This document shows, in pieces, positions 14,764-20,321 of a stretch of 21,538 nucleotides of DNA. Source of the DNA: a virus; IMG/VR virus record IMGVR_UViG_3300032086_003016, positions 1-21,538 of that record; one strand, 5' to 3'. Below the pieces are notes generated by a model. The model ran no database searches. It was not told where the DNA came from and was given only the letters and a program-made list of their open reading frames with translations. The first letter of the stretch is position 1. Every line of letters starts with the position of its first letter. The position numbers and the translations under genes were made by a program.

Positions 14764-14765
14764 TC

Positions 14766-15290
14766 CTATATCCACTCCAGTTCTGTTGTGCCCTTAAAGT
14801 CCTTAACCCAGACCGCCCACATGAACGCCATCTTTCCAGAGCCGTACCAAGATTCGTCATGGTCCCCCCGAATCATGGTCTGCCGCTTGCTAAAAACATA
14901 AATCCGCGCTGGCGGGTTGTAAGCATACAACTCGTTAAACCGCTTGACACCTTCCAAAAAGGCAAGGCGCAAAAGCCAGCAATGCTTCTGCGCCCCAAGG
15001 TCAATGGCTTTCTGTATGAATTCCTGAGCCAGTTTGTAAGGTGGGTTGGTGACTATGTTCGGAGCCAGCAACTTTGTTTCCATCAGAAAGTCAACGCCTG
15101 TCTTGCCATACCCCCTGTCAACTAAATCTGTTGACACAACTTCGTTACTAAACCCCTCCAGCATCCGGCTCATATGGCCCTCACCACAGGCGGGTTCCCA
15201 TACTGGCCCGTCAAAAGTTTCAAGCCCAAAGAACGGGATCATGGCACTGTCAGGAGTGGGGTAAAAGTCATCCTTTTCGCGGTTATCCAA
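14766..15290 (-). CDS. DNA methyltransferase, NPPY type (probable N6-adenine)
   Basis: About 174 aa if started at TTG 15290, which has AAGGGGG 7 bases upstream; ATG 15317 is in frame but lacks a ribosome site and overlaps the previous gene by 35 bases. The start DDFYPTPDSAMIPFF is typical of phage N6-adenine methylases; motif I VWEPACGEGHMSRML binds SAM, and motif IV NIVTNPPYK is catalytic. It ends at GTTELEWI, two bases before the second methylase. Two different methylases in tandem suggest modification of more than one site. It lacks a target recognition domain of normal size. Confidence 0.85.
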   Translation of the reverse strand: MDNREKDDFYPTPDSAMIPFFGLETFDGPVWEPACGEGHMSRMLEGFSNEVVSTDLVDRGYGKTGVDFLMETKLLAPNIVTNPPYKLAQEFIQKAIDLGAQKHCWLLRLAFLEGVKRFNELYAYNPPARIYVFSKRQTMIRGDHDESWYGSGKMAFMWAVWVKDFKGTTELEWI

Positions 15291-15471
15291 GAGTAGACCC
15301 CCTTGGCTTAGGCACATGGTCGGGCCGCTTTGGCTTACCCGTCAGGTTTTCTTTAATGTCAGCGTCCACAAAACACCCGTCAGGCAGTTGGTCGCTCCAC
15401 TCCTGCTGTATGCGCCGATTTTCCTTGACCGACTTCTCCCAGTCTTCCCGAATCAATCTACCTGTCATCAT
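15283..15471 (-). CDS. 62-aa protein, unknown function
   Basis: From ATG 15471 (AAAGGG upstream). The frame extends to 15570, but that part lies opposite the previous gene in another frame and has no ribosome site. Sequence: a charged helix (RLIREDWEKSVKENRRIQQE) then LPDGCFVDADIKENL and a Pro/Arg-rich tail. It overlaps genes on both sides, fitting the operon. Family not recognised. Confidence 0.6.
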   Translation of the reverse strand: MMTGRLIREDWEKSVKENRRIQQEWSDQLPDGCFVDADIKENLTGKPKRPDHVPKPRGSTLG

Positions 15472-15655
15472 TCTGACCCTTTCGGTAGTTTGATTTGCGC
15501 CGCTGATAAGCCATGCGAACAGAAGACGAAAAGTCACCTGTCGGCTTGGGCCCGTGATCAGCCTGCTCATAATGCTTAAAGAAAATGACCCGTTCAGTCA
15601 TGCGCTTTAAATAACGCTCGAACTCATCGGGTGGCAGGTCGCAGGGGTCACTCAC
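15458..15655 (-). CDS. 65-aa protein, unknown function
   Basis: From GTG 15655 with GGAGG 9 bases upstream (TTG 15661 is the other option). Contains CDLPPDEFERYLKRMTERVI and a basic end (RMAYQRRKSNYRKGQ). Start overlaps the regulator gene by 8 bases. No motif recognised; reality rests on operon spacing and the ribosome site. Confidence 0.6.
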   Translation of the reverse strand: MSDPCDLPPDEFERYLKRMTERVIFFKHYEQADHGPKPTGDFSSSVRMAYQRRKSNYRKGQNDDR

Positions 15656-15848
15656 CAGCAAACACCTCCGCCCAGTCTTTCAGACCAACCTTGCCAGCCG
15701 ACATTTTATGAATCTGTATCATGTGCAAACCGCTTGGTGGCCGCTTGCCATAAATCCAATTATGGACAGTCGGCTGTGTCACCTTCATGTCCCTTGCAAG
15801 GTCTGCCTGCCGCAAACCCTTGTGCACTAACCATTCCGCTAACGTCAC
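15648..15848 (-). CDS. Cro/CI-like helix-turn-helix regulator
   Basis: 66 aa from GTG 15848 (AGGAG upstream). It is nearly all one HTH domain: LAEWLVHKGLRQADLARDMK then VTQPTVHNWIYGKRPPSG, with the QADLARDMKVTQPTVHNW helix-turn-helix. Size and fold fit Cro-type repressors. It is the first gene of the leftward methylase/resolvase/replication operon, next to the divergent control region 15849-15940, so it probably represses one or both promoters there. No CI-sized partner or integrase is seen, so it is not evidence of lysogeny. Confidence 0.88.
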   Translation of the reverse strand: MTLAEWLVHKGLRQADLARDMKVTQPTVHNWIYGKRPPSGLHMIQIHKMSAGKVGLKDWAEVFAGE

Positions 15849-15940
15849 CCATAACTCCTATTTAACTGTTGACACTAATGTGTATAACCCTTAGTAAAGT
15901 AGAATTAGGAAACTGTAAACAGAAAAATTAGTCAGGGTTT
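15849..15940. promoter_or_regulatory. Divergent control region with a perfect DnaA box
   Basis: Intergenic region between the HTH regulator (left) and the exonuclease operon (right). TTGACA lies at 15869-15874. TGTGTATAAC (15879-15888) is a possible extended -10 for rightward transcription (TTTAAC about 16 bases before TATAAC), and TGTGTATAA (15879-15887) is the complement of TTATACACA, a perfect DnaA box. AACCCTTA follows (15887-15894), shared with the repeats at 12785-12813. CACTAATG (15873-15880) and AAATTAGT (15925-15932 approx.) may be half-sites. Promoter assignment tentative; control role likely from position. Confidence 0.6.
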
Positions 15941-16753
15941 ATGCAAGAAGAGCTCACACATTATAGTCCAAGTCAGTTGCTACGGCCAATGGCTATCTGG
16001 ATGTTCCAATATATTTATTTGAACCGCAAACAGCGCAGAGCCATAAAGGTTGGCTGGAACGCGGCATTTGGCACGGCGGTCCACGGCGGTATACAGGCCA
16101 TGATGACTATAGGCTCCTCTTTGGACGAGGCCATTGACAGCGCACTTATGTCCTATGATTTCCATGATGCTCCTGATTCGGAGCCGGACGAAAAGAAAGA
16201 AAAGTTCAGGGAGTTGATACCCGTTGCTATAGAAAACGGTGTTGATCTCTTAGCAGACCAGTTCGGGGGTGCTCAGGAGGAGCAGAAGGTCGAGGTATCT
16301 TTGGCGGGTGTAGACTTGCCGATATTGGGGTTCATAGACCTCTGCTCCGCCACAGCGTTCTGCGAGGTGAAAACAAAGGCACCGCGCATGGGTGCTGTAA
16401 AAAAGGACGGCACCAGAGGCTGGACCAAGGCGTCCATACCAGAGAAGCCACAGTTTGAGCACCTGTGCCAAGTCGCTATCTATCAGCTTGCCACGGGCCT
16501 GACCCCACACATTGCGTATGTATCCGGCACTGACGCTGTTCTGTTTGGCCCTAATAACTGTGAGGAACTACAGCCTGATCGCATGGCTCATTATGTCGAG
16601 GAGATGCGGGCCCGTGCGATTCGCAGGCAGAACCTGTTGCAAGTTTCAACTGACCCGAAAGTTCTGGCAGGTGTTTTGGACCCAGACTTTCAGCACCCGT
16701 TTTATTGGGACGATGATTATATAGAGGAGGCAAAAGCATTATGGAAGGTATGA
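15941..16753 (+). CDS. RecB/Cas4-family exonuclease (PD-(D/E)XK)
   Basis: 270 aa. Motifs in order: HYSPSQLL at the N-terminus, His48 in GTAVHGG, Asp133 in ILGFIDL, Glu142 and Lys144 in FCEVKTK, and the QxxxY-like CQVAIYQLATG. This set marks RecB-type phage exonucleases that chew one strand to give a tail for annealing. The next gene encodes the annealing protein, so the pair is a two-component recombinase as in lambda exo-bet. AGGG lies close before the ATG. First gene of the rightward operon. All catalytic residues present. Confidence 0.88.
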   Translation: MQEELTHYSPSQLLRPMAIWMFQYIYLNRKQRRAIKVGWNAAFGTAVHGGIQAMMTIGSSLDEAIDSALMSYDFHDAPDSEPDEKKEKFRELIPVAIENGVDLLADQFGGAQEEQKVEVSLAGVDLPILGFIDLCSATAFCEVKTKAPRMGAVKKDGTRGWTKASIPEKPQFEHLCQVAIYQLATGLTPHIAYVSGTDAVLFGPNNCEELQPDRMAHYVEEMRARAIRRQNLLQVSTDPKVLAGVLDPDFQHPFYWDDDYIEEAKALWKV

Positions 16754-17406
16754 ACATCTGGAAAACCATGTCGCAGATTGACACACGGAAGCTGGTCGAG
16801 AAAAAGAACGGCTTTACTTATCTGTCATGGTCCCACGCCCTGCGTCTGTTAAAGGACCATGTGCCAGACGCAATGGTGACAAAGCACATATTTAAACAGC
16901 CTGATGGAACTTTTCTGCCCTACATGGTAGACCCTTCGGGCTTTGCCTATGTGCAGGTGACTGTCACGCTGGGCAAGGATGTTGCGGCGGCTACAGAAAT
17001 CATGCCCGTGCTAAACCATGCCAACAGGCCCGTTCAAAAGCCCAACAGCTTCGAGGTTAACGCATCACTGCAACGGTGCATGGCTAAGGCCATCAGCATG
17101 GCTACGGGGCTGGGGATACATTTATACAGCGGCGAGGATTTGCCGCAGAGCTTTGCTGGACCAGACAACTCTGGGGTAAAGGCAAATGAGGGGACTGCAT
17201 CGACAATATATAGTTACCACGATGACAAAACCGCAACTGGTGCGGTTCCCTCTGGTAATTTAAAACAGCTATCACTTGCAGAGGAGATAGCTATGTGCCC
17301 CGATATAGAGGCTCTTAAAACTCTCTACAATCGGGTGCAACTTAGATTGACTGCCGAGGACCGGCAGTTATTCACCAGCCGCAAAAAGGAGTTTATCAAT
17401 GGCTGA
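16741..17406 (+). CDS. DUF1071/Sak3-like single-strand annealing protein
   Basis: 221 aa from ATG 16741 (GAGGAGG 10 bases upstream; ATG 16750, ATGA-overlapping the exonuclease stop, is possible). The segments EKKNGFTYLSWSHALRLLKD, EIMPVLNHANRPV, and NASLQRCMAKAISMATGLGI then HLYSGEDLP are the DUF1071 signature. Members act as phage annealing proteins (Sak3 group). The C-terminal 75 residues are a variable linker and a short helical tail. It would anneal the tails made by the upstream exonuclease. Confidence 0.88.
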   Translation: MEGMNIWKTMSQIDTRKLVEKKNGFTYLSWSHALRLLKDHVPDAMVTKHIFKQPDGTFLPYMVDPSGFAYVQVTVTLGKDVAAATEIMPVLNHANRPVQKPNSFEVNASLQRCMAKAISMATGLGIHLYSGEDLPQSFAGPDNSGVKANEGTASTIYSYHDDKTATGAVPSGNLKQLSLAEEIAMCPDIEALKTLYNRVQLRLTAEDRQLFTSRKKEFING

Positions 17407-17656
17407 ATATGAGCAGAAGGATATGACGGGTTCGTTGTTTCCAAATGACAAGGGTGACAATGAAATGCGCCCTGATATGCGTGGCACCATCATGGTCGGC
17501 GGTACAAAGTACAGCCTGTCAGCGTGGAAGAACGAATCAAAGGCGGGCAAGAAATATGTCAGCCTGAAGGTGTCGGAGTTCATCGAGCGACCAGCTAGTA
17601 ACGGCGCGGCTACTGCTCCGGCTAATAATAGCATAGATGATGAAATACCGTTTTAA
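17399..17656 (+). CDS. Small ssDNA-binding-like protein with an SSB-type C-terminal tip
   Basis: 85 aa. MRGTIMVGGTKYSLSAWKNE then KAGKKYVSLKVSEF is a short beta-rich core resembling DUF736/ssDNA-binding-like small proteins. A flexible Ala/Asn linker leads to the tip SIDDEIPF, nearly the DDDIPF end with which bacterial SSB recruits repair proteins. AAGGAG precedes the ATG. Placed right after exonuclease and annealing genes. The tail suggests docking to host SSB partners; this is inference, and a full OB fold is not certain at this length. Confidence 0.75.
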   Translation: MAEYEQKDMTGSLFPNDKGDNEMRPDMRGTIMVGGTKYSLSAWKNESKAGKKYVSLKVSEFIERPASNGAATAPANNSIDDEIPF

Positions 17657-17874
17657 TGGCTTGGTATGACCGCAAGAAAAAGAAGCAGAAGGATCAGGCT
17701 GTGCCTGTCGATAGGTACGACACCTGCTCCTTTTGCAAGGGAACTTTTAACTGGCGGGTTGCAGGCGTTACTAATGGACTAAAGGAGGTTTTTTGTTCAG
17801 ATGAGTGTCTTAGAGAAAATTATCTTAAAAATGTTCGGGAGCTCGGTGAAACCGTCCCGTTTGACGCATTATGA
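17656..17874 (+). CDS. Small treble-clef zinc-finger protein
   Basis: 72 aa. CSFC near residues 24-27 and CSDEC near 47-51 form a CxxC...CxxxC zinc site like that of small treble-clef (MYM/YHS-type) fingers; the N-terminus is Lys-rich (RKKKKQKD). It starts on a TAATG overlap. Its last 74 bases also carry the start of the DnaA-like gene in another frame. Function unknown; protein or nucleic-acid binding likely. Confidence 0.75.
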   Translation: MAWYDRKKKKQKDQAVPVDRYDTCSFCKGTFNWRVAGVTNGLKEVFCSDECLRENYLKNVRELGETVPFDAL

Positions 17875-18151
17875 CCAGCGCATTGAAAAGGTCATCCGAA
17901 TCACCAGCGAGGTCACAGGGGTGCCAATGGCAGAACTGTTGTCCAAGCGGCGTTATAACTCAGACGAGCGGCACATTGCAATGTACTTGTCCGTCAGACT
18001 GCTGGGTTGCTCTTATCCAGAGGTGGGCAGGGCATTTGGGCGCGACCACACTACCGTTTACTATGCGGTCAAAAAACTCGACAAGCGGGGCAGGGGCCGC
18101 TCAAAAATCAACCGTCACCTTAGGGAAGTTGAGCGGTGTCTGAGCGCATGA
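17801..18151 (+). CDS. Stand-alone DnaA domain IV (origin DNA-binding domain)
   Basis: 116 aa from ATG 17801; GTG 17846 with GGGAG 5 bases upstream is a strong alternative (101 aa). ATG 17801 has AAAGGAGG about 12 bases away. The core V-TGVPMAELLSKRRYNSDER then HIAMYLSVRLLGCSYPEVGR then AFGRDHTTVYYAVKKL is the DnaA C-terminal domain with its signature GRDHTTV, whose residues read the DnaA box. The AAA+ ATPase and helicase-loading domains are absent. It could bind phage sites as a regulator or compete with host DnaA at oriC. A perfect DnaA box lies in this operon's control region. Confidence 0.85.
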   Translation: MSVLEKIILKMFGSSVKPSRLTHYDQRIEKVIRITSEVTGVPMAELLSKRRYNSDERHIAMYLSVRLLGCSYPEVGRAFGRDHTTVYYAVKKLDKRGRGRSKINRHLREVERCLSA

Positions 18152-18315
18152 CACTGCGGTATGTCACGCACGATGACATAAAAAAATATGAAAAGGCAGG
18201 CTGGGTGATTATCTCCCGCCTGTCTTACCCCCACAGTCAACACGCTGTTTTGATGAGGAAAATGTTGAATGATCCGAGACGAACCAGAGCCAATTATTTT
18301 GCTAGAACCCTATGA
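18148..18315 (+). CDS. 55-aa protein, unknown function
   Basis: Starts on ATGA with the DnaA-like gene stop and overlaps the next gene by 47 bases. DIKKYEKAGWVIISRLSYPH then SQHAVLMRKML looks like a small helix-strand-strand domain (pattern E..GW.vi....H..avlm, which I recall loosely from other phage proteins). The last 15 residues are basic. Function unknown. Confidence 0.6.
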   Translation: MTLRYVTHDDIKKYEKAGWVIISRLSYPHSQHAVLMRKMLNDPRRTRANYFARTL

Positions 18316-18460
18316 TGACGGTATACTGGTAACAGTTCCGAATGTCGGGTTTTCGCATAAAAAGAAGATGACGGCTAAAGAGCAGATTCAACTTGCTATA
18401 TTTTTATTAGAAAAAGCCGTACATAAACATGATGACACTGAGCAGGAATTTTATCGCTGA
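18269..18460 (+). CDS. 63-aa protein, unknown function
   Basis: Acidic start (IRDEPEPIILLEPYDDGILV), two beta strands (ILVTVPNVGF), then a helix (TAKEQIQLAIFLLEKAVHKH). GAGG lies about 11 bases before the ATG. The strand-strand-helix plan with a Lys-rich turn is compatible with a small regulatory or DNA-mimic-like protein, but nothing specific is recognised. It overlaps genes on both sides. Confidence 0.65.
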   Translation: MIRDEPEPIILLEPYDDGILVTVPNVGFSHKKKMTAKEQIQLAIFLLEKAVHKHDDTEQEFYR

Positions 18461-18887
18461 CGGAATAATTAGTCAGACAGCCTCCGGCCTTGCTGGTGAA
18501 TATATTGCCGCCGCGTCAATCCTCCAAAGGGGTTGGCGTGTTTCTTTAGCGCAACAAGATGCAGTGGACTTGATAGCATGGCACCCCGAATCAGTGCAGA
18601 CCCTCCGCATACAGGTCAAAGCCTGTCAAGCCTCACGACAGGGGAAAGGCCACAGACACAGGGTGCACTTCCAGACGGGGCTCGGTGGCAATAAACGGAT
18701 GCCCACGCTCAAGGACTATGATATTCTAGCCTGCGTATCTTCTGAGCAGCGGGCCGTCTGGTATCAGCCAGTGACTTCTGTGCAGACAAAGAAGTACACC
18801 AAACCTATATCATTCTTTAATGACCCAGACCTCGAATCAACAAGCTGGGCCAAAGCAGTGGAGATCATCAATGAAACAAGTTCCTAA
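18429..18887 (+). CDS. PD-(D/E)XK nuclease-like protein (PDDEXK_5 type)
   Basis: 152 aa (ATG 18429 or the adjacent ATG 18432; no clear ribosome site). SGLAGEYIAAASILQRGWRV gives the N-terminal Glu helix, QDAVDLIAWHPES the Asp, and LRIQVKACQAS the Q-x-K strand. This is the layout of PDDEXK_5-type proteins related to group I intron endonucleases and resolvases. Gln in place of Glu before Lys is normal for this group. It could be a repair or branch nuclease. The overlap with the previous gene is 32 bases. Confidence 0.75.
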   Translation: MMTLSRNFIADGIISQTASGLAGEYIAAASILQRGWRVSLAQQDAVDLIAWHPESVQTLRIQVKACQASRQGKGHRHRVHFQTGLGGNKRMPTLKDYDILACVSSEQRAVWYQPVTSVQTKKYTKPISFFNDPDLESTSWAKAVEIINETSS

Positions 18888-19086
18888 TCGCAGACCGTGC
18901 ATTACTACAAATGTGGGGGCCGGAATGGCCGTAACAGTTAGCTTCTGCCCAAGGTCGGGCGAGGCTATAGAAGTGTTTATGTCCCAGCGGGGTAAGGCCA
19001 GCGATAATGAACTGACAGAGGCCATGTACAATTTGGGTGTTACTGCGTCTAAATTGATGCAGGGCGAGTTTGATGAGGCCGTGTGA
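18871..19086 (+). CDS. TSCPD-like small protein
   Basis: 71 aa from ATG 18871 (GGAG 9 bases upstream). VTVSFCPRSGEAIEVFMSQR then ASDNELTEAMYNLGVTASKL recalls the small TSCPD domain found alone in many phages and at the end of vitamin B12-dependent ribonucleotide reductases: strand, EVF, Gly-rich turn, long helix. No reductase gene is in the window. Its stop overlaps the endolysin ATG by one base (TGATG). Assignment from pattern memory only. Confidence 0.65.
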   Translation: MKQVPNRRPCITTNVGAGMAVTVSFCPRSGEAIEVFMSQRGKASDNELTEAMYNLGVTASKLMQGEFDEAV

Positions 19087-19538
19087 TGGATGACAACACA
19101 GACAAGCTAATTAAGCAAATAAAGCGTCATGAGGGCAATGTCATGAACAATGGCAAGCATGAGCCCTATGAGGACCACTTGGGCTACCTGACCATAGGCT
19201 ATGGTCGGTTAATCGATCCAGAGATAAAGGGCGGCATTAGCGAATCAGAAGCTGAAATGCTGCTGATGAATGACCTTGTTGCGTTCATGGACGCGGCAAA
19301 GTCTTATAGCTGGTATGATAGTCTTGATGACGTGCGAAAAGCTGTTATCGTAAATATGCTGTTTAATCTGGGCCAGCCACGGTTTAATAAATTTGTCGCA
19401 ATGCACGAGGCACTTAAAGCTCAGAACTACGCAACAGCCGCCGCAGAGATGCTTGATTCGCGCTGGGCCAAGCAGGTTAAAGGGCGGGCAAAAGAACTGG
19501 CAGAACAGATGAGGACAGGAAAATGGCAACTGTATTAG
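19086..19538 (+). CDS. GH24 endolysin (T4-type lysozyme/muramidase)
   Basis: 150 aa from ATG 19086 (a GTG codon at 19083 is the frame alternative; GAGG about 7 bases upstream). Cuts the MurNAc-GlcNAc bond of peptidoglycan at the end of infection. Catalytic triad visible: Glu16 in KRHEG, Asp30 in YEDHLGY, Thr36 in LTIGYG, with the D-x5-T spacing of T4 lysozyme. The helical part has VRKAVIVNMLFNLGQPRFNK, also typical. No signal peptide or SAR anchor, so export depends on a holin, encoded next. Confidence 0.93.
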   Translation: MDDNTDKLIKQIKRHEGNVMNNGKHEPYEDHLGYLTIGYGRLIDPEIKGGISESEAEMLLMNDLVAFMDAAKSYSWYDSLDDVRKAVIVNMLFNLGQPRFNKFVAMHEALKAQNYATAAAEMLDSRWAKQVKGRAKELAEQMRTGKWQLY

Positions 19539-19723
19539 ACGAATGGAAGGTGCTACCCCGACTGGCGTTTCTGTGTCAGATTATATTAACGTGGCAGGTG
19601 TGCTATTGGTTTATGGGCTTGCCTGCTGAGGACAGGACTGTTGAGACAAGCGGGTTTGTCAGCATAGTCACAACCATGCTGTCGGCCTCTTTCGCAATAT
19701 GGCTGAACAAGGAGAAGTCATGA
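19523..19723 (+). CDS. Holin-like protein with two membrane segments
   Basis: 66 aa. Two hydrophobic segments, about residues 12-33 (LPRLAFLCQIILTWQVCYWF) and 44-61 (GFVSIVTTMLSASFAIWL), with a short acidic loop and a Lys-containing tail (NKEKS). Size and place directly after the endolysin fit a class II-type holin. GAGG lies 8 bases before the ATG; it overlaps the endolysin by 16 bases and the next gene by ATGA. Confidence 0.8.
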   Translation: MATVLDEWKVLPRLAFLCQIILTWQVCYWFMGLPAEDRTVETSGFVSIVTTMLSASFAIWLNKEKS

Positions 19724-20094
19724 TCCAAGCATTAATCCCCGCAGTGTCCGGCATACTGGACAAGTTTATTCCTGACGCTGACACCAAACAGGAGTTGGCA
19801 TTTAAGTTAAGCACAATGGCCGAGAAACACGCTCAGGAGCTAGCTCTGGCGCAAATAGAGGTTCTCAAGGCAGATGCCAAGGGGAACTGGTTTCAGGCAT
19901 CGTGGCGGCCCCTTATTGGCTGGATTTGTGGCCTATCGCTGGGCATAAATTACATGGTCAGCCCGATTGCCTCTGGATTCGGCGTGACTATCCCGCAGGC
20001 AGATATGTCTGTAATGATGCCCCTGATGTTCGGTATGCTCGGCATATCTGGCATGAGGTCATACGACAAGTCAAAGAAGACCGACACCAAATAA
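19720..20094 (+). CDS. Holin of the 3-TM superfamily (Holin_3TMs-like)
   Basis: 124 aa from ATG 19720. An N-terminal amphipathic/helical part (IPDADTKQELAFKLSTMAEK) is followed by the mark of this family, GNWFQASWRPLIGWICGLSL, and hydrophobic segments around residues 66-84 and 98-113. The motif WxRPLIGW is common in phage proteins annotated as 3-TM holins. Together with the preceding gene it gives two candidate holins; one may be an antiholin. No spanin genes are visible. Confidence 0.82.
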   Translation: MIQALIPAVSGILDKFIPDADTKQELAFKLSTMAEKHAQELALAQIEVLKADAKGNWFQASWRPLIGWICGLSLGINYMVSPIASGFGVTIPQADMSVMMPLMFGMLGISGMRSYDKSKKTDTK

Positions 20095-20121
20095 AGAAAG
20101 GCCCCCACCGAGGTGAGGGCC
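20089..20121 (-). terminator. Rho-independent terminator for the GIY-YIG unit
   Basis: On the minus strand GGCCC-T-CACC and GGTG-G-GGGCC pair (20100-20121) with one internal mismatch, followed by TTTCTTTATTT (20089-20099). It ends leftward transcription about 25 bases after the 58-aa gene and lies over the end of the convergent holin gene. The plus strand has no T-run after the stem, so rightward termination would be weak. Confidence 0.75.
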
Positions 20122-20143
20122 AGTCAGGGAGGAAACAACAAGA

Positions 20144-20320
20144 CTATCGTTTGTCAAAGGAGGAAGACTGACAGCCTTCTCTCTTTTCTACAAAAGATAA
20201 AGCCGCGTTGCAAGTCTCAAAGGGCAACTGCTGAATTAGCTTGGTGCCCTGCCAGATGCTGACAACCCAGCCTTCGGTTTGCCGCTCCACTTCATGCCTG
20301 TAAGATGTAAACCATGCCAT
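20144..20320 (-). CDS. 58-aa protein co-transcribed with the GIY-YIG gene
   Basis: Begins MAWFTSYRHEVERQTEGWVV and continues with SIWQGTKLIQQLPFETCNAA then LSFVEKREG. A perfect GGAGG 5 bases before the ATG lies in the last codons of the endonuclease gene, so the two are in one transcript. Small alpha/beta protein of unknown function. It ends just before the terminator. Confidence 0.7.
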   Translation of the reverse strand: MAWFTSYRHEVERQTEGWVVSIWQGTKLIQQLPFETCNAALSFVEKREGCQSSSFDKR

Positions 20321-20321
20321 G

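Noticed and set aside
15648-15848. HTH gene as evidence of lysogeny
   Set aside because: No integrase, attachment site or CI-sized repressor seen; small Cro-like regulators also occur in lytic phages.
20100-20121. Hairpin as a terminator for the lysis operon
   Set aside because: The T-run is on the minus-strand side only; kept as a terminator of the leftward unit.
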